49,551 nt of DNA from a virus: IMG/VR virus record IMGVR_UViG_3300025764_000005, positions 1 to 49,551 of that record; one strand, 5' to 3'. The translations under genes and the position numbers were made by a program. The notes under the pieces are model-generated. The model worked only from the letters and a program-made list of their open reading frames with translations, did no database searches and was not told the origin of the DNA. Positions 38,185-46,072 of the stretch are shown here, one piece after another; position 1 is the first letter of the stretch; each line of letters starts with the position of its first letter.

Positions 38185-40436
38185 TACATGCCACCGCCCG
38201 CAAGCGCAGCCAGCTCAGGAGGCAGACCTTCAGGTGGTGCCCCTCCATCCTGGGGCGTTTGTGGGGGTCCGGAAGGCTCCGCGCCTGTAGGTTCTCCGCC
38301 CGCCACCTGCTTCGTCTGTTCATCAGGACTAGGAGCGCCCTGCTTGAACCGGAGGTGCCCATAGATCACGTCGACCTTCTCGGCGGCCCGCGTGATAGTG
38401 CCCTGGTCCTGCGGGTCCGTAATCCAGACCGTAACGAACCAGTTGTCGGAGGCGAACTTCTCCGGAGCGAGGAAGGGGTCGCCGCCGAACCAGACGCTAC
38501 CCTTCAGCTTGGGGATGCCCCGGAAGAACTCTTCGATGACGCTGATGAGTTGATTGGTCGGGTCGGTACTACCGTTCGCGCCCGCCGTGGCCGGGGGAGC
38601 TTCGCCCTCTGCGCTCGGAGGCGCTCCAGTCTCACCCATGAAGCCGCGCTCCAGACCGTAGTTGGTCTGCTGCTGATCGGACAGCGGGGTATTGGCAGTC
38701 ATGCCACTATTGGCGACTTGCTGACTCATGGCGAGGCCCTCGGCCTTCCACTTGCGGTCGCGGTCTATGGCGGAGCGTGTGCGCTTCTTGTTGGTGATTT
38801 GCGGGAGGTCGTCGGCAACGGAGTCCCAGTCAATCAGCTCGTTCTGGTAGAGCTGCATCAGCTCCACGGCGTTGCCCTGCCGGTCCATGTAGCTCTGGGC
38901 CGCTAGGTAAACTTCAATCTCAGTCCACATCTGACCGTTGACCACGAAGTCGTCAGGAGTAGCCTCGATGTAGTAGGTGACCTTGTTCTTCGAGCCCGAG
39001 AGCTTCAGGGTCCCGGTAACACCGGGGAAGTCCTTCCACATCATCAGCATGTACTTTATGACTTGCTTCCACGCACTCATCACAATGTCGAGGCGAGTCT
39101 GCATCCGCGCGGCGATGGGGCCGAGCTGGGCGTTGAAGCCCTTGCCCGTGATAATGGAGCCGCCACCCTCGGAGCGCAGGACGGCGGGGTTGTCGGCAAT
39201 CAGGTCAAACCACGTCTGGAGAGTGCTAGAGAGCTGCCAGAAGGCATTCGGCAGCCCGATGGGGCCAAGGACTTCGGCAGAGCCGTTGGGTCCCATGGTG
39301 GCCACGCCGCCCTTGCCGATAGCGAGGTCGGGGGGCACGTTGAGCGGGTCCTTGATAACGATGGTCGGCTTGACCATCGCGGAGGCCATCTCGTCGATCA
39401 GGCTCATGTGGTAGTTGATCTGCTTGGCAACAGGAATGGCGTCCTTGATGTCCGTGCCCCCGAAAATCATGCCGGGGAGGCCGAGGGCTCCGACGCAGAC
39501 GATGGGCACGATGCCCATAAGATTCTTTACCGGAGGATGCGCCCACTCGGTGCCGTCAAGGACAGTGTAGAAGTTCTCCTCGTCGATACACTGGATGACC
39601 TCTACGTCGTTCCGACCGATATACTTGTTGTTCCCCCAGCGTGCCTCGATGTCGTTGCCGTTCATAACCTCCATCCACAGCGCCTTGGTCAACTCAAGAC
39701 CGTCTGGGTCGTAGGACACTGGGTAGAAGTCCTGCGGAGTCCTCGTGAAGATGCGGGGGCACTCGTGCCGGAAGTCGGGCCACACGCCGATGACCGCGCC
39801 GTCCATAGCGCACATAGACCACGCGATGTCACGGCAACGCTTGGGCATGTTGCTGAAGGCGAGCAGCGAGGAGATGGCCTGCTCCAGCCGGTCGGCGAAG
39901 TCGATACCCCAGTCCTGGCCAGAGTCACCCGTGGAGGCGGCTATGCCGGGGGGAAGTGGACCGGGGGGCGCTGGGCCAGTTGGGCCAGCAGGCAAAGCCT
40001 CTGGACCGGAGGCCGGTGGGCCTACGCCCAGCCCCCCCGGAATTGCGGTCAGGCTCGCCGTTCCCGCCGTCGTGGCGGGAGGGCCTGACGTTGCTCCTGC
40101 GGTGCCAGGGGATGCACCTGGAGCCAGTTGCGGCGGCGGCTCAATAACTCGCACCGTGGGAGGCAGTGCGAGGAACGCCACCTTGTTCTCGATTGCAGGT
40201 TTGATGAGGTTGATCGGAGTGGTGAGCTGGGTGTCCTCTTCACCCTCCTTGGGAGTAAACACCGAAGAGAGGGCCTTGGTGATACCCGACATGAACCCCT
40301 GCTTCTTGGTTTCATTGAGGGTCGAGCCCGCGTAGAACTTCAAAACCTCGTCGTAGGAGTTGTTACGAGCTGCATCGCGCTCCTTGAGCTGCGCATACAG
40401 GTCGACGACCTTTGATGCCCCACTACTCGACGCCAT
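38184..40436 (-). CDS. Portal protein, 750 aa
   Basis: Forms the dodecameric DNA gate at one capsid vertex. Identified by position (after terminase), size and pattern: an N-terminal helical part, residues 70-98 (TTPINLIKPAIENKVAFLAL), a central stem/wing with RCRDIAWSMCAMDGAVIGVWPDF, and DMIADNPAVLRSEG-like crown residues near 420. Residues about 99-175 are an unusual Pro/Gly/Ala-rich insertion, and the C-terminus is again Pro/Gly-rich. Strong SD AGGGGGTGG and its own extended -10 promoter. Confidence 0.8.
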   Translation of the reverse strand: MASSSGASKVVDLYAQLKERDAARNNSYDEVLKFYAGSTLNETKKQGFMSGITKALSSVFTPKEGEEDTQLTTPINLIKPAIENKVAFLALPPTVRVIEPPPQLAPGASPGTAGATSGPPATTAGTASLTAIPGGLGVGPPASGPEALPAGPTGPAPPGPLPPGIAASTGDSGQDWGIDFADRLEQAISSLLAFSNMPKRCRDIAWSMCAMDGAVIGVWPDFRHECPRIFTRTPQDFYPVSYDPDGLELTKALWMEVMNGNDIEARWGNNKYIGRNDVEVIQCIDEENFYTVLDGTEWAHPPVKNLMGIVPIVCVGALGLPGMIFGGTDIKDAIPVAKQINYHMSLIDEMASAMVKPTIVIKDPLNVPPDLAIGKGGVATMGPNGSAEVLGPIGLPNAFWQLSSTLQTWFDLIADNPAVLRSEGGGSIITGKGFNAQLGPIAARMQTRLDIVMSAWKQVIKYMLMMWKDFPGVTGTLKLSGSKNKVTYYIEATPDDFVVNGQMWTEIEVYLAAQSYMDRQGNAVELMQLYQNELIDWDSVADDLPQITNKKRTRSAIDRDRKWKAEGLAMSQQVANSGMTANTPLSDQQQTNYGLERGFMGETGAPPSAEGEAPPATAGANGSTDPTNQLISVIEEFFRGIPKLKGSVWFGGDPFLAPEKFASDNWFVTVWITDPQDQGTITRAAEKVDVIYGHLRFKQGAPSPDEQTKQVAGGEPTGAEPSGPPQTPQDGGAPPEGLPPELAALAGGGM

Positions 40437-40491
40437 GCGCCACCCCCTGCATCATAAGCAAACCCCACTAGTTGTATGTATGTCTCTTATA

Positions 40492-40505
40492 ATTATACCA
40501 CAGGT
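40492..40505 (-). promoter_or_regulatory. Extended -10 promoter of the portal gene
   Basis: Minus strand ACCTGTGG-TATAAT (40505-40492), followed by TATAAG. Belongs with the capsid promoter by its ACCTGTG string; no GGAGGGTAG box. It gives the head genes transcription independent of the terminase promoter. Confidence 0.6.
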
Positions 40506-40514
40506 CTGAATTGG

Positions 40515-40826
40515 TTAGCTCAGTTCATCCCAGCGCTGGTCAAGTTCGGAAAACCACTCATTTTGACTTTCGGGAAAGGATGGAAGTTCGTCCTGTGGGG
40601 GGACCATCTCCCAAGCCTCGCCAACTTGCCACTTGTACTTGGCCGCGAGTCGGGCGAGGGCGAGGATGGCGGCGTCGTATGGCGGTTGCCGAGAATAGAC
40701 CTTGATGTCCACGGTCCCGAACTCGGGACTCCTGATGGGGACAATCAGCGGCTCCTCAAACAGCGCTTCCACCTCCGCGCACTCCACGCCCGCCGCCTTG
40801 ATGATGTCTCTCGGGTCGTCAGTCAT
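40515..40826 (-). CDS. Hypothetical protein, 103 aa, paralogue of the gene at 12213
   Basis: ATG at 40826 behind GGAGGAAGAG. DIIKAAGVECAEVEALF and DAAILALARLAAKYKWQ match the 74-aa protein at 12213 (ILKAAGVKCEALDAYL, DAILALALLVAKYK). Between them this copy has an extra beta-rich insert. An acidic, aromatic C-terminus (SEWFSELDQRWDELS) is specific to this one. It is an odd early-type gene inside the packaging block. Confidence 0.65.
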   Translation of the reverse strand: MTDDPRDIIKAAGVECAEVEALFEEPLIVPIRSPEFGTVDIKVYSRQPPYDAAILALARLAAKYKWQVGEAWEMVPPQDELPSFPESQNEWFSELDQRWDELS

Positions 40827-40839
40827 CACTCTTCCTCCA

Positions 40840-42618
40840 TCAATCGTAGGCTGGGTTGTGGATCATGGTCCCGGAGCCCCCGGTGGTGAACCAGCTCTTG
40901 AAGTCTTTGCTCGAATCACGTATGGGAATCTGAGCAAGCCAGAGGGCCATGATTAGGTCGCACGTGCCCTTCGGGTACATGAGCATCTCGCCGATGAAAG
41001 TCTCTGCCTTTGACTCATCCGCCGGTGTGGCGTAGGGGATACGGAAACGTCCGTTCTGGAGCATTGCTCCCATCGCAAATACGCCAGACTCCGGGTCGGT
41101 CTTGTTGTTACCCGTGTAGGACGGACGTATAAGGTTCTTGTCTACATAGGGTTTCATTCTGTCGTTGTCGATTATCCACTTTCCAAATGCGTTCTTTTCA
41201 ACGGTAGCCGTAGCATAGCGGTACTTCGCATAGAATCCCGGGATGGCATACATGGGATTACCTTCTAAAAGATGGTCGAGCATCCTGTCGAAGTTGTCCT
41301 GCAACTTGAGGTAGTCGATAAGGTAGATATGGTGCTCTGGGTCTTTCTTGTCATATCCCAGTACGACATAGGCCGCGAAGGCGCTCCATCGCGACTTGGA
41401 ACCGCTTGCGGGGTCGAAACCCAGCAGAATCTCCCACCTGGAGTCAGTCTCCTCGAAAGAGCGGTCCAGATCGAGGCAGCCGGGGTGACTGACGGTCACG
41501 CCGTTCACCTCTTCGTCGTGTCCGCGTATCCATGCCTCACGGAAAGCCATCTCTTCCTCGTTGAAGCTGATATTTCGGAATCTCTTGTTGAAAGCGATTG
41601 TCTTGAGCGAATCCCGAGCAGCATCGAGCGCCGCCGGTTTCAGCATCTTGTCAGATAGCGAGATCGAGCACTTCTTGTCTTTCCAGCAGTCGAACTTGAT
41701 ACAGGTGAAAGTAGGGTCTCTCATCAACATGGCGTAGAAGGCTTCCGGGTGGAAGATGGTACCGACCACCCCGGTGCCGTAGTAGCGAGCCGTCTTCGAC
41801 CACTGAAGTCGTTGCGGAACCTTCACCTGGTCGTTCTTATCGCGTTCCCACAGTGGCCGGGCAGAGGTGAGTGGGCCGATGCGCACCCACTCAAGGAACT
41901 TGGCCCGCATGTCGGGAGTGCGGGCCGTATCGGGGGTCTCAACGTCGTCGATGTAAACTTGGTCGGACCTCTTCCCAAGTTCGGCATGACTGTTCGTGCC
42001 GTAGAACTCGAAGTTCTCGCGCACGTCGCGCCACTGGCGCTGCTGGACGGAGAAGGCGTTGTTGCTCCACGGAACAGCCTTGTCCACGGGCATGAAGTCC
42101 CCGAAGTCCTTTACAAGTCGTGGGTTCATCAGTTCGCGCCGAATACTGGTTGAGAAGCTGAAACTTTCCGTTTCGTTCTTCCCTATGAATTGTAAGCGCG
42201 CGTTCGGATTGTCGCAGATCGACATAACGGGAATGCAGCGTGTTGACACAACTGTGGTTTTGCCGAAGCCGGCCGGCCAGAGAATAAGGGCGTTAGGCTT
42301 GCCTAACTCGCCGGGTTTGTCGAAGTAGTAGGGGGAGAAACCGGGTTTGCCATTGTGCTGAATCCAGCCATTCTCAAAGAGCCATTCCATCTTGGAGTCA
42401 TGGATGAACTTGTATGCCTCTTCCTCAGTGCGAAACCGACCCCGAAGGACCTTCATGCTGAAGACTTGGTAGGGATCGAGTTCTAGGTCGAGATACTGGC
42501 GGGCGAAGAGTTCCTCTGCGTTGTCTGAGTCGATCAGCATGTACTTGTAAAGCTTCTCGTCATCCATATTCCGAAGGGCAACGTCCGGGTCTTTGCTAGT
42601 GGGCAGTTGGGTAGTCAC
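40840..42618 (-). CDS. terL: Terminase large subunit, 592 aa
   Basis: ATP-driven packaging motor and DNA-cutting nuclease. Walker A is WPAGFGKTT (114-122), Walker B VYIDDVE (D224-D225), with a coupling motif region near YYGTGVVGTIF (279-289). The RNase-H-like nuclease starts LLGFDPASGSKS (D402). GTG start in the previous stop (GTGA). Length and order fit a complete enzyme. Which packaging mechanism (cos or headful) cannot be read from sequence alone. Confidence 0.92.
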   Translation of the reverse strand: MTTQLPTSKDPDVALRNMDDEKLYKYMLIDSDNAEELFARQYLDLELDPYQVFSMKVLRGRFRTEEEAYKFIHDSKMEWLFENGWIQHNGKPGFSPYYFDKPGELGKPNALILWPAGFGKTTVVSTRCIPVMSICDNPNARLQFIGKNETESFSFSTSIRRELMNPRLVKDFGDFMPVDKAVPWSNNAFSVQQRQWRDVRENFEFYGTNSHAELGKRSDQVYIDDVETPDTARTPDMRAKFLEWVRIGPLTSARPLWERDKNDQVKVPQRLQWSKTARYYGTGVVGTIFHPEAFYAMLMRDPTFTCIKFDCWKDKKCSISLSDKMLKPAALDAARDSLKTIAFNKRFRNISFNEEEMAFREAWIRGHDEEVNGVTVSHPGCLDLDRSFEETDSRWEILLGFDPASGSKSRWSAFAAYVVLGYDKKDPEHHIYLIDYLKLQDNFDRMLDHLLEGNPMYAIPGFYAKYRYATATVEKNAFGKWIIDNDRMKPYVDKNLIRPSYTGNNKTDPESGVFAMGAMLQNGRFRIPYATPADESKAETFIGEMLMYPKGTCDLIMALWLAQIPIRDSSKDFKSWFTTGGSGTMIHNPAYD

Positions 42619-42785
42619 TCCTTGGCCTCCCAGAAAGAACAGAAGCCCTCATCGGGCATGAAGACGTCGAAGATGCCACAAATCGTGTCCTCAATACTCA
42701 CGAGTTGCCCATCTTCGTTCTCAACGCGCACCATTTCACGATCCTGGAATACGCAGTTGTTGCACAGTCCTCGAATCTCACGCAT
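42615..42785 (-). CDS. Zn-module protein in the terminase operon, 56 aa
   Basis: ATG at 42785 overlaps the end of the small terminase gene. MREIRGLCNNCVFQD...ICGIF...EGFCSFW shows CxxC...C...CxxW, the same module fused to coiled coils in the early operons. The acidic middle (ENEDGQLVSIED) is the linker. Translationally locked between the two terminase genes, so it may assist packaging, but this is a guess. Confidence 0.65.
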   Translation of the reverse strand: MREIRGLCNNCVFQDREMVRVENEDGQLVSIEDTICGIFDVFMPDEGFCSFWEAKE

Positions 42786-43431
42786 TGTCAGCGCCTTTGT
42801 GGGCCAGATCGAGGGCGTCAATTCGAGCTTTTTCGCGTTCTAGACTATCCCTGTAGCCATCCAGCGCCTTCTGACGAGCGATTGGGTCTGAGATGGATTC
42901 CAACAGTTTGTCGCTCTTGATTTCAGGCTCCTCCCCCAACTTGGAGAGGGTAATCCCGGCGTCTAGGACTACCTTTACCATCTTTAGGAGCTGCTCGGTA
43001 CTCAGCGAATGAGGATAGTATTTGACCCGCTCATATAGGCTCCGGAGAGCCTCTCCACCCACTTCTTTCCACAATTTGTGCTCGAAATCGCGGCGAAAGA
43101 GGGGGTCGGTGCGGCGGACACGGTACAATTCCACCATTTCCCAGAAATACTCGTCTACCCCGAGCCTCTTCTCGAACATCTCGATGGACTGGCCCCGGTA
43201 GCCCGCCCGCCTCATGCACTCAGCCTTGTTCGGCACGATATTGCCGTCTTTGTCGTGCTGTTTACGGGTGCCCGGTCCGTAAACCCACTCGTCGGCCTCC
43301 ATCGCGACGTAGGCCGCAGCAGCCATTTCGGTCGAAACTCTTTTCTTTTCGCGCTTGAGCGCTGTTGGCTTTCCGACTGGCCTTTTTGCGGGCGACGGAA
43401 AGTCTTCGGAAGTCATTAGGTCTGTACTCAT
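42778..43431 (-). CDS. terS: Terminase small subunit (inferred), 217 aa
   Basis: Placed directly upstream of TerL as the first gene of the leftward late operon. A basic N-terminus (PVGKPTALKREKKRVS) is followed by an HTH-like stretch around residues 60-105 (AECMRRAGYRGQSIEMFEKRL) and a long C-terminal helix (EREKARIDALDLAHK). This order (DNA-binding, then oligomerisation) fits TerS. The promoter -10 lies only 7 bases before this ATG, so the mRNA would be leaderless; an in-frame ATG 5 codons later also lacks an SD. Confidence 0.65.
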   Translation of the reverse strand: MSTDLMTSEDFPSPAKRPVGKPTALKREKKRVSTEMAAAAYVAMEADEWVYGPGTRKQHDKDGNIVPNKAECMRRAGYRGQSIEMFEKRLGVDEYFWEMVELYRVRRTDPLFRRDFEHKLWKEVGGEALRSLYERVKYYPHSLSTEQLLKMVKVVLDAGITLSKLGEEPEIKSDKLLESISDPIARQKALDGYRDSLEREKARIDALDLAHKGADNA

Positions 43432-43438
43432 CTAGTCC

Positions 43439-43472
43439 ATTGTACCACACATCTCAGTTTCCTCTACCCTCC
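43439..43472 (-). promoter_or_regulatory. Late promoter of the GGAGGGTAG-N19 family (leftward)
   Basis: Minus strand: GGAGGGTAG (43472-43464), 19 bases ending ATGTGTGG, then TACAAT (43444-43439). Back to back with the rightward promoter at 43488. Predicts transcription start at or next to the terminase small-subunit ATG (43431). Confidence 0.7.
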
Positions 43473-43487
43473 GCCAGCCGTAACCAT

Positions 43488-43521
43488 GGAGGGTAGACTC
43501 AGTTCCAGATCGTGCTATACT
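43488..43521 (+). promoter_or_regulatory. Rightward promoter of the GGAGGGTAG-N19 family
   Basis: GGAGGGTAG (43488-43496), 19 bases ending ATCGTGC, then TATACT (43516-43521). Together with the leftward box it forms a perfect 10-bp inverted repeat (TCTACCCTCC at 43463-43472 and GGAGGGTAGA at 43488-43497) with a 15-base centre. Drives the accessory operon. Confidence 0.7.
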
Positions 43522-43753
43522 GTAGTCCAGAGGTAGACAAGACGAAAACTCGGTCTGTTAAAAGCTCTTGCTCTTTAAGAAAAGAACTTTCCTTCATTCC
43601 GGTTACCCATAGCAAGCTCTTGATCTGTAATCTCTACTGAAAGGTAAGAATGCAAAAAGAGAAAGCCCTTTTCTTCTTCTTACTTACACCCCCACTACTG
43701 CTCTTAGCCTTAAAAGCTCTTATGGGGTTTTCGGCGCGCGCGATGCGGTCGAC
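43522..43753 (+). other. AT-rich transcribed leader with repeated AAGCTCTT
   Basis: About 230 bases without a convincing gene, distinctly poorer in GC than its surroundings. TTAAAAGCTCTT occurs exactly at 43558-43569 and 43710-43721, with a third AAGCTCTTG at 43614-43622 and related GCTCTT words. Polypurine/polypyrimidine tracts (AAAAAGAGAAAG, TTTTCTTCTTCTT) are also present. It may be an untranslated leader, a small RNA, or an origin-like AT-rich segment. Confidence 0.45.
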
Positions 43754-44587
43754 GTGATGGGATGGCTCGGTGAGTGCGATGAACCGCTGTCGATTCATTC
43801 GCATAAAGCGTCAGAATCAGGCGGTTTACGCGAACAGAATGACAGCCCGGACCCGACATATCAGGGCTGCTGGCCGAGCGAGCGGTACCCAAGCGATGGG
43901 CCGGACGACAGTACCCCCGAGTCTGCGTGGTCGTGGAGGGTCGCCCCGTGGCGCGTAACCGTCAAGGAATCCTCGACAGTTGACCAGTGCTCCGATTGCC
44001 GTTGCGCGCCGGGCCAGCCACACAACCCCGAGTGCGATATTTCCAGCAGCCCTGATATTTCCTGCGACAGGAAAGATGACGCGACGGGGTGCGATGAGGC
44101 TGCGCAAGTAACGGATGCGCATAGTAACGCAGTAGAAACGTACGTGTTTCCTGAGATCGGACAGTTTCCCGGACAGAAAACGGGCTCCGAAGAGGAAAAG
44201 CACGAGGATTTGCAGGGAAAAGACGCGGACAGTTTCGTTGTCATGTCCTGCCCCGAGTGCGGCGCGGTGACGGACATCGACTACGGGACTGTCAAGGATA
44301 AGCCGCCGAACTGTCAAGCTTACGGCGAGCGCGAGGCGGACAAAGTCCCATTCTCGGCGCAGGAGTGGATGTTCGAGTCGCTGTGCGAGGTCGAGATTGA
44401 AAACCTGCACGACCTGATTGACGACCACCACGACCTGATCATCGAGATGGCGCGCGACAGATTCCGCAAGGGGTTCTGCAAGTACGGTAGCACCATGTAC
44501 TCATGGTCGCCGGAGCGGCGGCTGGACGAGACGTTGCAGGAGCTTGCCGATGCCACCGTATACCACACGTCCGGACCACTGGAATGA
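43754..44587 (+). CDS. Zn-binding protein with MazG-like C-terminus, 277 aa
   Basis: GTG (43754) or ATG (43757) start without a clear SD; the first about 70 residues look weakly coding, so the real start may be later. CSDCRCAPGQPHNPEC and CPECGAVTDIDYG are Cys clusters. The C-terminus, DRFRKGFCKYGSTMYSW...RRLDETLQELADATVYH, follows the KYG...E(E/Q)L.DA..Y pattern of phage MazG-like nucleotide pyrophosphohydrolase-related proteins. A role in nucleotide pools is plausible. Confidence 0.55.
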   Translation: MMGWLGECDEPLSIHSHKASESGGLREQNDSPDPTYQGCWPSERYPSDGPDDSTPESAWSWRVAPWRVTVKESSTVDQCSDCRCAPGQPHNPECDISSSPDISCDRKDDATGCDEAAQVTDAHSNAVETYVFPEIGQFPGQKTGSEEEKHEDLQGKDADSFVVMSCPECGAVTDIDYGTVKDKPPNCQAYGEREADKVPFSAQEWMFESLCEVEIENLHDLIDDHHDLIIEMARDRFRKGFCKYGSTMYSWSPERRLDETLQELADATVYHTSGPLE

Positions 44588-44877
44588 CCGACATGAGCGA
44601 CGAATGCCGTGCCTGGGTCGATGACGTGTGGGCTGACATGACCGACTTGCGGCGCATCGCCGCAACCGCATTCGTGTTACGGCACGTGTCCGCATCCCTC
44701 TCGCACCCCGGCTCGTTCCGCTACCTCATCTATGACTGCATCGGACTCGGGCACAATGCCTACGGCGACGTGTATCTCAACGGCGGCATGAACGTGACCA
44801 ACTTCATCTTCGAGCACGGCGGCAAGAACGAGTGGAAGAAGCACACGGAGGAAGACGTTGGGTCGGGGGGTGAGTGA
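44584..44877 (+). CDS. Hypothetical protein, 97 aa
   Basis: ATG in the previous stop (ATGA). Helical N-terminal half (ECRAWVDDVWADMTDLRRIA) and a Gly/Tyr/Asn-rich second half (GLGHNAYGDVYLNGGMNVTN). Coupled into the next gene (GTGA). No family recognised. Confidence 0.6.
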   Translation: MTDMSDECRAWVDDVWADMTDLRRIAATAFVLRHVSASLSHPGSFRYLIYDCIGLGHNAYGDVYLNGGMNVTNFIFEHGGKNEWKKHTEEDVGSGGE

Positions 44878-45125
44878 TGGCGGGCTGTGATACCCGCCCG
44901 TCGCCAGGCGATAAGGAGCACACGAGCACCGAGGTCAGCGTGCAGGACACGGTGCGCGTCTGCCTCATGTGCGGAGTTGCCATTTCGAAGGAGGCGAGTC
45001 CTGACATTTACACGCTGGAGTCGTTTCTCGATGCCGCGCCGATGCTGATTGTCTACGTCCATCCCAACGGCGTATGCCGGTACGCGCTGTCCGGGCGGGC
45101 TCAGAAGTTGGTGAGGGGTGCCTAA
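44874..45125 (+). CDS. Hypothetical Cys-containing protein, 83 aa
   Basis: GTG/ATG start overlapping the previous stop. A strand-rich centre with VRVCLMCGVAIS (CxxC) and VHPNGVCRYALSG suggests a small zinc-stabilised beta fold. Overlaps the next start by 8 bases. Confidence 0.6.
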   Translation: MMAGCDTRPSPGDKEHTSTEVSVQDTVRVCLMCGVAISKEASPDIYTLESFLDAAPMLIVYVHPNGVCRYALSGRAQKLVRGA

Positions 45126-45291
45126 CAAGCGATGCCTCATCTGCAAGATATCAGTCGCGCCGGACGCCGAACCCTACTGCTCCACGCAGAAGAAGAGCGG
45201 CGGCCTGGTTTGCCCCAACTGCACGGCGCTGATTCGCAAGGGCAACACGGACGCGCTGCGGAAACTGGCGGAGAGTGGGAGCGTGTGGTGA
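45118..45291 (+). CDS. Small zinc-ribbon protein, 57 aa
   Basis: GTG start behind GTGAGGG within the previous gene's end. MPNKRCLICKISVAPDAEPY, then C21 and, about 11 residues on, CPNC: three cysteine groups (CLIC, YC, CPNC) make a treble-clef or ribbon. A basic helix (RKGNTDALRKLAES) closes it. It is followed by the structured intergenic region 45304-45484. Confidence 0.6.
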   Translation: MPNKRCLICKISVAPDAEPYCSTQKKSGGLVCPNCTALIRKGNTDALRKLAESGSVW

Positions 45292-45303
45292 TGTTTTGAG
45301 ACT

Positions 45304-45484
45304 GCCGACCGCGACAGGGTACGCTGGTATCCCTGCAACGTGAGTCGGCCCCCGAGCACCAAGTCGGTTGATAGCCGGCCGCTGGTTTGAAGTCTCGGGA
45401 CGGGCGCGGACCTGACCCCCAGCAGGGTCGAGACGATTCAGGGGTCCGCACGGCAGCAGGCAGGACGTAATGGGGGCCGCTGCC
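45304..45484 (+). ncRNA. Structured intergenic region: four consecutive stem-loops
   Basis: Helix 1: GCCGAC (45304-45309) with GTCGGC (45344-45349), enclosing CAGGGTAC/GTA-T-CCCTG. Helix 2: CCCGAG (45351-45356) with CTCGGG (45394-45399), enclosing ACCA/TGGT and GTCGG/CCGGC. Helix 3: GCGGACC (45406-45412) with GGTCCGC (45443-45449), enclosing GACCC/GGGTC. Helix 4: GGCAGC (45452-45457) with GCTGCC (45479-45484). It ends 13 bases before the SD of the next gene, so it could be a cis-regulatory leader or an independent RNA. No known riboswitch class was recognised. Confidence 0.45.
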
Positions 45485-45512
45485 CATACATACAACAGAA
45501 AGGAGTATCGTT

Positions 45513-46001
45513 TTGTTTGAGTTCAGCAACATGTTTTCTGTAGAGTTTTCCGCCGGATGTGACCCAGACGCCGTCGAGCCCCTCAGCATCATCAGTTACC
45601 TCTGCGAGGCAGGCAGGGCGGGATTCTTTGTCCACTTCCTGCGCGAGGGCTTTCCGCAGTGGCTGACCCTCTGCAAACTAGAGGAAGCGCTCATCGACAA
45701 CCGGCAGAATGAGGACTTCGTCTTTGTGGTCGGCGGCGTCGTCGGCGAGCCCGAGATCGAAGGCTGGCTTGAGTTCGGGGACTACATCCTGATCCCCTAC
45801 GGCCCCAAGATGCAACAGGCGAGCGGTGACCAGATGGGCGTCTGGACTCGTGAGGACTTCGACGAACTGGACTACAGCGTCTACGCCTTCTGCCCGGCGG
45901 ACGATGATTCCGGCATGGTGCTGAATCGTATGGTGAAGGTAGTTTGCCCCGAGCGCTACCCACTCGGAACGGGGTATCACGAGGTTGCTCATGTGGGCTG
46001 A
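45513..46001 (+). CDS. Hypothetical acidic protein, 162 aa
   Basis: TTG start seven bases behind AAAGGAG; a later ATG (codon 7) lacks an SD. An acidic, beta-rich protein with EDFVFVVGGVVGEPEIEGWLE and a hydrophobic aromatic centre. It may be under control of the structured leader upstream. No family recognised. Confidence 0.65.
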   Translation: MFEFSNMFSVEFSAGCDPDAVEPLSIISYLCEAGRAGFFVHFLREGFPQWLTLCKLEEALIDNRQNEDFVFVVGGVVGEPEIEGWLEFGDYILIPYGPKMQQASGDQMGVWTREDFDELDYSVYAFCPADDDSGMVLNRMVKVVCPERYPLGTGYHEVAHVG

Positions 46002-46071
46002 CATCGCAAGCATCGCCGCCATGCTGCTACTCGCGGGCCTGATGGCGTATGAAATTCACCGAGCAGAATGA
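45991..46071 (+). CDS. Tiny single-TM peptide, 26 aa
   Basis: ATG inside the end of the previous gene (11-base overlap). Translates MWADIASIAAMLLLAGLMAY plus EIHRAE: one membrane helix with a polar tail. Similar in type to the peptides at 4809 and 16087. Weak but plausible. Confidence 0.4.
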   Translation: MWADIASIAAMLLLAGLMAYEIHRAE

Positions 46072-46072
46072 C

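Noticed and set aside
39063-40088. 341-aa rightward frame antisense to the portal
   Set aside because: A shadow of the portal gene created by GC-rich third positions.
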